Assembly (NCBI GenBank): GCA_943704525.1
Contig: CALSCQ010001691.1
Span: 1 to 17,216, forward strand
Source of the DNA: Pigoraptor vietnamica
Lineage: Eukaryota > Opisthokonta > Filasterea
Length of the DNA: 17,216 bases
Direction of reading: 5' to 3'
Shown: positions 1 through 9,997 of the stretch, piece after piece
How the letters are laid out: every line of letters starts with the position of its first letter
Position numbering within the stretch: position 1 is the stretch's first letter
Translations under genes and position numbers: made by a program
Notes under the pieces: model-generated
Database searches by the model: none
What the model was told of the DNA's origin: nothing
What the model saw: only the letters and a program-made list of their open reading frames with translations

Positions 1-1153
1 GGGGGGGGGCCGGGGAAGTCGAGCTTCTTGCAGGTCGTCGTGTGCGCGGCGTCCGCCATCGTCCCAATGTACCTGGCTGTCTACGTCAATGTGAGGACGA
101 CGCGCGCAACTGCGGTGCCGAGCGTCCTTCTCGCCGATGCATACGAGGCGCAAACGGGTCGCCCACTTGTGCCCGAGAGTGACCGCCGAAACGATGTGAT
201 GGTCCGTTGCGCGCTTGAAGACGTCGGTTGGCGCGCTCTTCTCGTACTCGATGAGTACCACTCGCTCTACGCGGGCGGGCAGAATGACGCCGAATCCAAG
301 GAAGCCATCCGGCAAACGTGCGCGTTCATAAACGGGGCATCGGCGACAGTGCTCGTCACCGTGTCGGGCAGCTCGCCGTACCTTCGCGACCTCTGCTTCG
401 GAAAGCACCCGCCCGGGACGCAACCTTCCCGCTCTACCGCGGCATATGGTGCAACTTGAACACGACGCGCACGGCGGTGCGCTACCTCGGTCTGATAGCA
501 ACGAAGGAGGATATGGTCATGTACATGAGGGCCAACACCGACATTGCGGACTACATGCGCGATCGCCTCCTGGGCAACGAAGAGGAACTTGTCGCTTTTT
601 TCCTTGCGGGCGGCGGCCTGTTCCGCGCCATGGACGGCATTATTTCCGCGGGCGGCGCCAGGCCCGCAAGTTACGACGACGTCGTGGGGCCTCACAGGCT
701 GCAGGAGCTCGTGCGCGACAAGACGTACCGCCCTCTCCTGCGAATGATACTCGAGCACCTCGCGAAGCAGGCGGTCGGTCGACCGGGCAACGTGTGGTCA
801 TATCCTTGCCCCATGGACGTCGTGGAATTGAAAAAGATGCAACAGCATCTGGCTTCTCGCAGCGACGAACGGCGCTCCATTTCGGGCATCACCGCAGACG
901 AGGCCGCGGGCGTCGATCTTTCGTCAAGAGCCGCCGAGAAGGGCGCCCTGTGGTTTGTGACAGGTGCCGGGTGCGCTTTGTCTCGCCGCTCCTCGTTGCC
1001 ATGCTCTACGCTGCCGGCGTCCGGGCTGAGGGCGATCTCTACCACCGCATCTGCCTCACGCATCCGTACGGAGTATTGGGAATCGACGCCGAAGACGCCC
1101 TTCGTCGGGGCATCGTCGAGAGGGTAAGTGGCCACTCAGGGACCAGCACGTGA
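1..1153 (+). pseudogene. 5'-truncated, frameshifted CRN/RHS-type P-loop NTPase
   Basis: Frame 1 is open from base 1 and begins inside a Walker A motif (GPGKSS, bases 10-24). A Walker B-like segment (ALLVLDEYHSLY, about 232-267) and an SGSSPYLRDLCFGK block (about 364-402) follow. This order of P-loop, hhhhDE and SGSS is typical of the ATPase modules of Crinkler (CRN) and retrotransposon-hot-spot (RHS) proteins, which are multicopy and often decayed in protists. Homology then moves to frame 3 between about 390 and 420 (TFPLYRGIWCNLNTTRT onward), and to frame 2 near 955-985 (RFVSPLLVAMLYAAG to GIVER). Two frame changes without convincing splice sites suggest a pseudogene, or sequencing indels in a single-copy gene. 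A GTAAGT at 1124 could be a splice donor. The N-terminus lies outside the window. The family call rests on motifs only; another STAND-type NTPase is possible. Confidence 0.5.
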
Positions 1154-1159
1154 GCACAG

Positions 1160-1441
1160 GCTGAGTGCGTTGCAAGTGGAAGAGGCGTACAAATAGCAAA
1201 CACTTCATTCGTCACGTGCGTCGATGGCCAACAGCTGACGCCGCAAAATAAACTCCTCTCCATGGCCACCCTCCACAAAGGACTTCGCCGCAAGTGTGAG
1301 GTGCTCAATTGCCCCGCTGTTGAAGGACGTCACGTGATGGGCTGTTACAACGCGTGTTACGTTCTTGCACGTGGAAAGCGAAGTGGAGCACACAAGAGGG
1401 GAAGACATCTCGTGCCACTGCCACATGCACTGGCGATTTGA
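1160..1441 (+). other. Open frame between the NTPase remnant and CMS1, status uncertain
   Basis: If GTAAGT at 1124 pairs with the CACAG ending at 1159, a 36-nt intron would join the end of the NTPase remnant (phase 0) to a frame that stays open from 1160 to a TGA at 1439-1441. The frame is rich in Lys, Arg and Cys (for example LHKGLRRKCEVLNC) and I recognise no domain in it. It stops only two bases before the CMS1 start codon. It would therefore have to overlap the CMS1 5' leader, and the intron would be shorter than any other here. It is more likely leader or promoter sequence of CMS1 than a real exon. Confidence 0.15.
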
Positions 1442-1443
1442 AA

Positions 1444-3373
1444 ATGTCGAAGAAGCGCCCGTTGGAAGAGGAGGACGACTTCTATCTCGAGCCTGCGCTC
1501 GACGATGACTTTGCGGCGAGCGGTGAGTCTCTGGCAAACTCGTTCTAATGGAGATCAGTCACTGAATGGCACAATGACAGACGCCGACGCACCGGCTGAA
1601 GAGGCGAAGACGGCCGCGAAGGGCGGGAAGAAGAACAAGCGGCAAAAGACCGAGCGCGGGGATGCAGAGGGCGATGGGGCGATGGGGGAAGGCAGGAATG
1701 GCCAGCAGCAGCAGCAGGTGCCCGCAGTGGACAAGAAGACCAAGAGAAAGATGCGTGCGCAGAAGCTGAAGGTGGGCGAATCTGGCATGCGCAGGCTTGG
1801 TTTGCTCATTGCATGAGTGGTCGTTGCCGTGTGTGTGTGCGTGTGTGTGCGCGTGTGCGTGTGTGTGTGTGTGCGTGTGTGTGTGCTTGTTGGGAGGTGC
1901 GCAGATAGGGTTTGGGACGCACTGTCGCTGAGGCTTACTTGAGATTACCAGGACAAGTTTCGCAACAAAGACCGTGCGGCGGATGATCTCATCCTGTCGG
2001 GGCATGCGAGCCACTGCGCCTATTGGAACGCGCAGTACGAGCAGGCCTTTGCAAAGAGCAGCGCACTGGAACTCGAGGAGGCCAAGCTGCAAGGTGTGTG
2101 CTTGTGTGCTTGTGTGCGTGTGTGTGTGCTTGGCGTGTGTGTGTGCGCGTGTGCGCAATTGTGCCTGCTCTTGTTGGCGTGTTATCATCACAGGTGTACT
2201 TTTCATGCTATCCGCCTGCTTGCATGCACACCGTGTGTGCTTGTGATTGGCCCCTGGCTGTGCCGCACCAGTGACGCATTCGCACGCGCGCAGACGAGCA
2301 CTTTGTGGCTGCTGTGGACGAATTTCAAGGGGAACGAAGCTTGGACATGCTTGCGGGCTACTTGAAACTAGGTGGGTGCTCCGCGTCTGTTGTTTTGCGC
2401 GTTCAGTCGCTCGTTCTCACGGGCACCGCGCGCACACAGCTGTGCCGGAGTGGAAGAAGGAGTTTGCGGCCAAGCGAAAGGGCGACGGCGCACCCGGGCG
2501 TCCCTCTGTTCTCATCATCACCACTGCGGCAGTGCGCGCCGTCGAGCTCATTAGGTGAGGCGCTAGTGTCAATAGTGATATTGTGCCTCAGGTCACACAT
2601 GCGCTGCACCCGAGTGTGCGTACAGCTGGATGTGCAGTCAACGAACGCACGCAAATGGCACTTGTCACGCACGCACCACTTCACGCACATTCAACGGTCG
2701 CTTCATGCTCGCGGACATGGTCACTTCATGCACACGCACACACTCAATGGTCACCTTCATGCTCACACTCAATGGCCCGCTTCACATACTGAATGGCTCT
2801 CGGTGCACCCGCAGGGCGTTGGGCGAGTTTAATGCCATGTGCAAGATTGGCAAAATGTTCGCAAAGCACTTCAAGCCGGAGGAGCAGATCGACTACCTCA
2901 AGAAACACACCGTCCGCATTGTCGTCGGCACTCCAAACCGCCTCATCAAGCTGGCGGACGAAGGCACGTGGGAAATAACGTGTGGGATGTTAGTGAGAGA
3001 GCGAGTGGGGAGCGCTTGTCGTGAGTGCATGTGCGTGCGCGTGCTTGTGCGGCAATGCATTCTGACAAGTGTGCTAACAGGCGCACTGTCGCTGGACGGC
3101 GTGCACACCGTGCTTATCGACTGCTTCAGGGACGTCAAGCAGCGCAACATTTTCCAGGTGGGCTGTAACACGCACGCGAGTGATAGTGTTTGCGACCAGT
3201 TTCGCACGCACGTGTACCGTGTAACACCGTTCTTCTTCGTCATCTTACCCACCTTGAACCCACGTGCGCTGCTCCCACAGTACCACGAACTCAGGACAGA
3301 CTTGTTTGCCATGTTCAACAAGCACTTGCGCCCGCGCGTTGCGTCTGGCGCAATGAAGCTCACGCTGTACTGA
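1444..3373 (+). CDS. CMS1: Ribosome-biogenesis protein CMS1/CMSS1, eight exons
   Basis: CMS1 family proteins are nucleolar or small-subunit processome-associated factors with a degenerate DEAD-box helicase-like fold. Exons by frame and splice sites: 1444-1522, 1581-1771, 1952-2093, 2294-2371, 2440-2554, 2815-2963, 3081-3157, 3281-3373, giving 307 residues and a TGA stop. The N-terminus is acidic, then Lys/Arg-rich (KKNKRQK, KKTKRKMRAQKLK), as expected for a nucleolar protein. The core has VLIITTAAVRAVELIR (about 187-202), KMFAKHF (215-221), VGTPNRLIKL (239-248, the helicase TPGR-like motif) and LSLDGVHTVLIDCFRD. Each matches human CMSS1 blocks in order and spacing. The C-terminus (MKLTLY) resembles the family's LKLGLF ending. 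Exons 6-8 lie in one uninterrupted frame because introns 6 and 7 are multiples of three without stops. The start is the first ATG in frame before the acidic tract. The exon 2/3 junction is the least certain. Confidence 0.85.
1829..1889 (+). repeat. (GT)n-rich tract in CMS1 intron 2
   Basis: This is an imperfect GT/GC dinucleotide microsatellite on the sense strand of CMS1, inside the 1772-1951 intron. A shorter GT/GC-rich stretch starts directly at the intron 3 donor (2094-2155). Confidence 0.85.
2964..3080 (+). other. GC-AG intron in CMS1
   Basis: The 5' site reads AAG|GCACGT (exon ends at 2963) and the 3' site is GCTAACAG (exon resumes at 3081). Removing this 117-nt segment joins LADE-G to ALSLDGVHTVLID. 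The distance from the GTP(N/G)R motif to the following Asp is then the same as I recall for human CMSS1. Canonical GT sites nearby (GTGGGA, GTGTGG, GTGAGA) are in the wrong phase. GTGAGT at about 3020 is in phase but would add a block of roughly 19 residues at this point. Confidence 0.65.
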
Positions 3374-3840
3374 GACTGCGATGGCGACAGTCACACAATG
3401 TGCACTCTGCCGAAGCCGCGGTGTAAACTATCGTCCACAAGGACGTCGATCAGAATAAATGTGCCGCGCAGTGCAAGGCCGACGCCGAGACACGCCAACG
3501 CGGCGACTAGGAAGGGACCCATTTCCCCTGGGCCAAGAGAACAAAAAGCGGCTACTCGAGCGCGCGCAGAATAAATACAATAAGGACAGCCATTACTTTG
3601 AGCGCATTCATCGAAAGAACAAACGAAGTCATCTCGAAGTGCGTGTGTCACAGACACAAAAAAATTGTGCATTGGTTACATCAGCTGAAGCGCTTGTTAC
3701 AGACATGCTCAGGCGGTGTGCATTGGAACGATTGATAGGACGAGCTGAGCCGCGCTATTTATGTTTGGGGATGAGTACAGCACTGACACTGCTGCGGAGA
3801 ATTGTGCAACACAGTCGAGTAGCACTCACGCCATAGAGGC
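3374..3840. other. CMS1 3' flank, no confident gene
   Basis: The sequence holds two AATAAA hexamers (3454-3459, 81 bases past the CMS1 stop, and 3570-3575) that could serve as polyadenylation signals. A plus-strand frame at 3459-3836 contains a Lys/Arg/Glu-rich helix-like stretch (NKKRLLERAQNKYNKDSHYF). A minus-strand frame at 3391-3672 contains one hydrophobic stretch (GPFLVAALACLGVGLALRG). I can assign neither to a family, they overlap each other, and neither has clear splice partners. I treat the region as 3' UTR or intergenic. Confidence 0.5.
3454..3459 (+). terminator. Possible CMS1 polyadenylation signal AATAAA
   Basis: An exact AATAAA lies 81 bases downstream of the CMS1 TGA. A second copy at 3570-3575 is an alternative. 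Whether this organism uses AATAAA is not shown by the other genes, most of which lack an obvious copy. Confidence 0.35.
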
Positions 3841-3908
3841 ATACACTCATACACTCATACACACACACACACACACACTCATACACTCATACACACACAC
3901 ACACACAC

Positions 3909-3954
<46 letters not shown>

Positions 3955-4016
3955 GCACGCACACACGCACACACACACACACACACATACATACGTACAA
4001 ACGCACACCACACACT
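3839..4016. repeat. (CA)n microsatellite, intergenic
   Basis: About 180 bases of CA dinucleotides, opening with several CATACACT units (CTCATACACT repeated) and interrupted by GCAC and CATAC variants. Long cysteine/valine or histidine/threonine reading frames here are repeat artefacts. It lies in the spacer between CMS1 and the phosphodiesterase. Confidence 0.95.
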
Positions 4017-5028
4017 TGTACACAAAATGCATGGAACGCCCCTCCACGTGACCGCCGTGTTTCCCTTGGCAACAGTGATTGAAGAAGTGGTTGGTTGCCA
4101 CGGGCGAGTGCTCACAATAATAACGCCATTTCCATACATAATCCATAGAACAGCACGGTGATAATAATTTGACCCTGACCCTGCTCACCCTGCCGCGGGG
4201 ATTTGAAATGGTCCGACAATTGTGCTCACTTTTCAGCACATTTTCACTTTGATGGCCCCGACCACCGGTGGAATGTAGCCCTTGCCCTTGTTCAGCCGTG
4301 CAATTTAAATTGAAATGGGCCATAATATTGCAAAATTTTCTCTGGAGACTCAGTCTAACTGGCCGCGGGGCGTCACCATGTTGACCGAGGCTGGCATGCA
4401 TCCCCTCCGCGCTCGCTCTTTATGGGGCCGTGACCCCGTGATCCCCTTATTGCTGCGCATGTGTGTGTGTGTGGGAGCACTCGTGCACAGACGGAGGCTG
4501 CATCGCGCGGAGTTCATTGCGCATTCATTTATTGGTTTTGTGTACAACACTGCGGCGTGGGTTGTCGTGACACGTTCGCTTGTAAGGCCTCTGCGAAGAA
4601 GTCTGTCCGATTTCGCCCGCACTGGCCGTCGCACGCGCGTCATCCTCACACGGGTCGCGTGGGCATTCGCAGTGGGTGGCGTTCTCGCGGTTTTGCGGTG
4701 ATGTGCTTGGTGCGGAGCGTATTGTGCGTGCCATGCAGACGGCGTGTTTGTCGTGCAGAAGAGTGTCGACCCATCGCTGATTGCACGCGGTTGCATGCGC
4801 AGACGGCAATGGTCGACCGTCGGGCGATTCGCGCTCCCTGAGGCCCGGAAAGGGGGGGGTTTTCCCCCCCATACACACAAAGGCAGCGTACCCGTCGCGT
4901 GACGCTGCCCAGCGCGGGTCCCGCGGCGCCTGAGAGCCCGCCTCGCGCGCGGCCACTGCAGGGGACAGCGCGACTGCGGGCGGTTCCGTGAAGGCCGCCC
5001 CGCGCGCGCGCGCCGTTGAGCGCCGGAG
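4017..5028. other. Spacer and probable promoter region of the phosphodiesterase gene
   Basis: I see no supportable gene. 4017-4460 is relatively A+T-rich and holds two copies of TTGAAATGG (4203-4211 and 4310-4318). 4461-4830 has short open frames on both strands with no recognisable domain. 4851-4870 is a G8-T4-C7 inverted repeat. 4900-5028 is GC-rich, with a run of alternating CG just before the ATG, and probably forms the 5' UTR. Confidence 0.5.
4852..4870. repeat. G-run/C-run inverted repeat (hairpin potential)
   Basis: Eight G, four T and seven C in a row give a seven-pair all-GC stem with a short T loop, about 160 bases upstream of the phosphodiesterase ATG. It could fold in the RNA leader or form unusual DNA structure. 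No function is implied by the sequence alone. Confidence 0.7.
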
Positions 5029-7931
5029 ATGGACCACTCCCGGGGCTCGGGCGCCGTCGCCCTGCAGATGCACAACATGAGCCAGGATAATATTGGCACG
5101 ACAGACGTGTGGGTGGACGATGAGAACACGTCGGTGCATTCGGTACCCGTGGATGCGACGCGCGCCGCAATCGAGCGGGCGACGAGCAGGACGTCGAGTC
5201 GGCGAGGCAGCTTGCAAAGTAGCAGTGCGGCGCGGCAAGGAGGGCCGGGGGGCGCAGTGGGCGTGTCGGGGAGTGCGCTGGCCATGCAGGGTGGCGGCCG
5301 CGTGGACCGCGCTCCGAGCTCTCGGTCAACAGAGTCGAAGGCGTCGTCGTCGGCTGCGAAGGCGGCGCGGCCGCAGGGCGACCTCACCTATCTCCTGGAG
5401 GGGTACGAGCCCGTGCGCGGGCCCATTCAGACGCAGATGGCGCTCGTGTACCTTCTCTTTATCGCGTTTCTCGGGTCGGCGGAGGGGCTCGAGTGGGCGC
5501 CGAACCTGCGGCTGTACCTGATATTCGTGTACATTGTGGCGGCGCTGTTGATCTGGGAGTTGACGCGGATGATCTTTTTCGTGCGGCCGCTGAGCGTCAT
5601 TCCGATGTACATTACGCTCGTCCCCCTCACGATCATGCTCGCGCTGTCCCGCGAGGCGCACATTGTCGTCGGCGTGCTCTGGTACGCATCGATCCTCATC
5701 ATCTACCTGCAGAGCGGCTCGGAGCGCATGGAGGTGCACGTGATGGCGTTCACGGTCGCCTACCTCGCCGTGTACTTTGCGGTGATGGGGTTCATGGCCT
5801 ACTTTTACACGTGCGACTTCCCGTGCACCGAGACGTTCAAGGGCGACCGGCTCGACCCCTCGATTTCGTGGCGGGAGGAGGCGACGTTCGTGCTCTGCCT
5901 CGCGCTCATGGCCTTCTCGTACATGATGCTGCACATGTTCATCACGAACTACGCCAAGACGCTCATCGAGCGGCACATGCAGGCGCAGTCGCTCTACGAG
6001 ACGAACGTGGAGCTGCGCAAGGAGCTCAAGAAGGCCAAGACGAACCTCACGTACGACCTCGAGTCGCCGCTCGCAAAGGTGGGGTTTTGCGTCCAGTGCG
6101 TGTTTGCGTCCAGTGCGTTGTGCGTGTTTGCGCCAAGGCGTTGTGCGCCTCGCTGCGGTTCTTTGTCTTCACGGCCGCCCAATCTCACGTGCGCCCCGTG
6201 CTTTCTCTCTCTCTCTCTCCCTCTCTTGCAGGTCCTTGACATTCTCGTCGCCACGCGGCAAAACCAGCCGCACGACGTCGCCGAGACGCTCGATTTTGTC
6301 ATCAGCGTGCTCCAGTCGAACGTCCACAAGCTCTTCTCGCCGGACCTCTACGACAACCCCGTCGACGAGGACCTTCACACGTGGCTCGACACGCTGCTGC
6401 TCTCGGACTCGACCGCGCGCGCGCCGCCGGCTCAACCGGCACTTTCTGCGTCGACGTCGGCGAACAGCGGCAGCGGGCAGCTCAGCACGCCATCGCACGG
6501 CCCGAGCGCCGTCGCCGCGCAAGGGACCGGCCTGCGACGCATGTACTCTTACGACCGCTCGAATGGGAGCATGACGGTTGGGACGGGTGCGGACGCGGGC
6601 GGGCAGGTCGTGACGAACGTGCACCTCAACATGCCGACGCGCGTACACACGACGGAGCCCCAGATTATGGAGTTTTTGATGGGCCTGGGCGAGTGGGAGT
6701 TCGACGTGTTTGAGCTGGCGCAGCGCACGAACGGGCGGCCGCTGTACTACCTCTCGAAGGCGATTTTCGAGCGGCACTTTTTCCGCCAGAAGTTCAACAT
6801 TGACGAGGTCGTGCTGTCCGACTGGCTGCAGAAGATTGAGCAGGGGTACCTCGCGCACAACCCGTACCACAACTCGACGCACGCGGCGGACGTGACGCAG
6901 ACTATGCACTTTTTCCTCACGCACGACTCGCTGTACAACGTGCTGAGCGACGAGGAGTTTTTTGCGGCGGTGCTGTCGTGCATCATCCACGATTACGAGC
7001 ACCCGGGGACCAACAACGCGTTCCACATCAACACGGCGAGCGAGCTGGCCATTCGCTACAACGACCGGTGGGTGCCCGTGTCCCTCTGTGCACAGTTGAC
7101 GTTGTCTTGCATTCATTTCTGTCTCTTTGTTTCAGGGAATTTGTACATGTGTCTCACACTCTTCGCGCGCCGCAGGTCCGTCCTCGAGAACCACCACTGC
7201 GCGGCCGCTTTCAATCTGCTCAACAGCAGCGACGCGTGCAACATTCTCAACGGGCTGGACGAGCCGACGTACAAGGTGATACGCGAGCTCGTCGTGAACC
7301 TTGTGCTCGCGACGGACATGGCGCACCACTTTGAGTACGTCGGCAAGTTCAAGAACAAGCTGCAGACGGGGCTCAACCCAGAGGACCGCGACGACCGGCG
7401 ACTGATGCTCGAGGTCGGGATCAAGTGCGCCGACGTCAGCAACCCCGCCAAGCCACGCCACGTCTGCACGCGATGGGCCGACCAGATCATGGAGGAGTTT
7501 TTCCGCCAGGGGGTGGGTGTCGCGGGCGTGAGGGGTCATGCGCGTGCGTGCATGTGCGTGCGTTTGTGCATGCATGCGCGTGACGCGATTACGCCGCTTG
7601 TTTTGAGTGGGCGGACTGGCCATGGAACACGAGTCTGACAGCGCGCGTTTTCTTGCGGCAGGATGAGGAGCGCCGGCGGCAGTTGACGATATCGATGTTC
7701 ATGGACCGGCACACGACGAACATACCCAAGTGCCAGGCGGGCTTTGTCGACTTTATCGTGGGCCCCATGTACGAGAGCTGGCTCAGCTTTCTCTCGGGCG
7801 AGGAGGAGCTGCGCGTGGGTGGGTACATCAAGAGCAACATGGAGTACTGGAAGGGCCTGGTCGACGAGGCGGAGGCGCACCTCGCCGCGAAGAAGACGAG
7901 CGCTGTCGACCCGCCCGGGCCCGTCACATAG
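5029..7931 (+). CDS. Transmembrane class I 3',5'-cyclic nucleotide phosphodiesterase
   Basis: Predicted to hydrolyse cAMP and/or cGMP at a membrane. Exons 5029-6078, 6232-7067, 7176-7512 and 7662-7931 give 830 residues and a TAG stop. Residues 1-120 are a Ser/Gly/Arg-rich cytosolic tail with a PKA-like site (SRRGS61). Six hydrophobic segments follow at about 137-152, 162-185, 188-207, 210-228, 237-260 and 285-306, then a charged helix (about 310-350) ending in LESPLAKV, the linker that precedes many PDE domains. A low-complexity insert (405-485) leads to the catalytic domain (about 495-785). All key residues are present: H563-N564 and H567 (YHNSTHAADV), H603-D604 (HDYEHPG), D715 and N718 (CADVSNPAKP), and the nucleotide-gripping Q766 (KCQAGFVDFIV). 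Substrate preference cannot be read from these. The membrane part is not a rhodopsin, because no lysine sits within the last segment. The first in-frame ATG is used; codons are strongly G/C-ending. Confidence 0.93.
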
Positions 7932-8402
7932 CCACGCGCGATGTGTCTGCCTTTCGCGATTTGCGCACTGCGTCTCGCATTCCGTTTGTATCTGTTGCGC
8001 TGCTGCGTTTTGGCGCGTCCGCGCGTGTGCTTAGTGCGTGCCTTTCGCTGGCGTTGCGTGCGCCCTGTCTCTGTATTATGCAGCACAAATGCACTGCCGA
8101 TTGCAATGCTCCGTCTCGTAGCACACGCTCGCCCACACGCGCAGTGCATCTCCACAGCATAGTCTGGCAGTCGAGTGTATTTTCATCAACGTCCACGCAC
8201 GCCACGCACGCCCAAGCCCGCCCAAGCCCGCCCACGACACGGCCACCTCATGTGCTGAGGCGCTTGTGGTCGTACGTAGAGTCGAGGTACATAGGATCCC
8301 GCGATTGTATTGTCCGCGCCACAGTCGCGTGGACGTTGTGGATCTGCGCGTGAAATGAGCACCGAAATTAGCAACCGCAACAAGAGCGCCTCGCTTGAGT
8401 AC
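7932..8402. other. Convergent intergenic region between PDE and SAXO4-like gene
   Basis: The 3' ends of a plus-strand and a minus-strand gene meet here. The first 150 bases after the PDE stop are strikingly poor in A on the sense strand and rich in G, T and C. No AATAAA is visible for either gene. A 10-bp unit CCCAAGCCCG is repeated in tandem at 8211-8230. Short open frames here show no family resemblance. Confidence 0.6.
8211..8234. repeat. Tandem CCCAAGCCCG repeat
   Basis: Two perfect adjacent copies of a 10-bp unit, plus the first four bases of a third, in the convergent spacer. Confidence 0.8.
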
Positions 8403-9524
8403 TCAACGCAGCGCACGCACCGTCTGCTTGGGGTCGGGCACCTGGTTCCACTTTTGCAGCACCGTCGTGCGCGAGAAGGCGTCGTCCTGGATGTCCACCT
8501 GAGCAATGGGGCGGGGGCCCGGGCGCAGGGACGCCGGGTCCGCATACCTGCACGTGACCAGCAAGACCGATGAGTTTGGAGCCCTCACGACTACGAACCA
8601 CCGACCAACAGCACGTGACCACTCACCGCGTGCCGTACTCGGTCGACGTGCGCTTGGCATGGTCTTTCGATGCAAACGAGGGCACGTACGTCTCCTCGTT
8701 GTCCGCAAACCCGCTGATCTCCTGCCGCCCGTACACGGCGTCCTTCATCTTCTCGTAGTTGAACACGTCACTCGGCGTGCCATACGCACCGCGCGTCTGA
8801 CTGCGAACCCAAGCGAACATCAGTCGGTGTGCGACAGCGTACGTACGCAAACAGGCAATCTTTCGTGGTGTGCACAGCAGAGCCAACTTAAACATGCGAT
8901 CTGATGACAGTGAGACGACTGCAATAGTTCGGCACCCACGTGCTGCTGGGCTTCGGATGCGTCATGTTGAGAAATTCCGCGGGGTCCGACCGCCGCGTGC
9001 GGCTGAGACTGCGCGGGGGAATGTCGCGCGCCTCTGTGTACACCTGCGCTCACGACAAGGAAGCAGTGCGTGTCAGCAACACGCGTCACGTGTGTGCATG
9101 CAGCCACCTCACGAAGAGAGACGAGCAATACGTGTGCATGTTGACGAGCCAGCAAGAGAGGCAATTGCCCCTCCGACGCTCACCGGCAGCCCCCGCGGCA
9201 CCTTGACCGCCGGGTAGTGCTCCGACTTGACGAACGCGTTGCTGCGGTCGTTGTCGACGAGCACCGGGAGGGGCTCGGTGCCCGTGGGGTTGGTGGACGC
9301 GCGGAATGCGACACGGTGCGTCGTGGTGTGGTCGCGGCTGCCCTCGTAGCCGCTCGCTTCGATCTGATTGAGAAAGAGACACCTGAGCACAGGTACCATA
9401 CTCACGAACAAACACATAATGCAGGGATGCCACACACACAGACACAGACACACACACACAGACACACACACACACACACACACACAGACACACACACAGA
9501 CACACACACACACACACACACACA

Positions 9525-9557
<33 letters not shown>

Positions 9558-9937
9558 TAGACAACGCACCTTTGCACCGACGCGCACGTTGAGGTCGCCC
9601 TCAACCGGCGCATACGCCTCGGGATCGCGCGTCGTCACAGGGTCCACGTTCGTGTTGTGCACCCACCCAGTGCCCTCGTGTTGGCCGACATCCGATCGCG
9701 CAATGTCCACGTCTGCGGTGCCAAATACACATTAGCACTCAAGCAGGAAGACGGAAGAGCACACGCGTGTTTGCACGCACCCTTTGCCTCGCCAGGGCCG
9801 TAAATGGAGCGCTCGAGCGGGGGAATGGGATGCGCGGGTCCCTGCGCAACAGTGCGTGAATAACGGGCGCACTTAAGGAAATGACAGGGCCACCGTTCAG
9901 GCCACACACACACACACCACTTACACACGCACACTCG

Positions 9938-9997
<60 letters not shown>

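Noticed and set aside
3391-3672. Minus-strand Tim14/Pam18-like gene (MGPFLVAALACLGVGLALRG)
   Set aside because: The hydrophobic start is suggestive, but no J-domain can follow. The next sequence in that direction is a stop codon and then the CMS1 exons.
3841-4016. CRISPR array or telomeric repeat
   Set aside because: It is a simple dinucleotide microsatellite in eukaryotic DNA, with no spacers and no telomere-type unit.
3847-4401. Cysteine/valine-rich or histidine/threonine-rich proteins over the CA repeats (also near 9086-9735 and 9635-10068)
   Set aside because: These frames are translations of dinucleotide microsatellites.
4350-5387. Long minus-strand frames opposite the PDE promoter and first exon
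   Set aside because: They are Arg/Pro/Ala-rich shadows of GC-rich DNA with no motifs, and they overlap a well-supported gene.
5029-6078. Rhodopsin-phosphodiesterase fusion
   Set aside because: There are about six hydrophobic segments and no lysine inside the last one for a retinal Schiff base. The only nearby lysine (K310) is past the membrane end.
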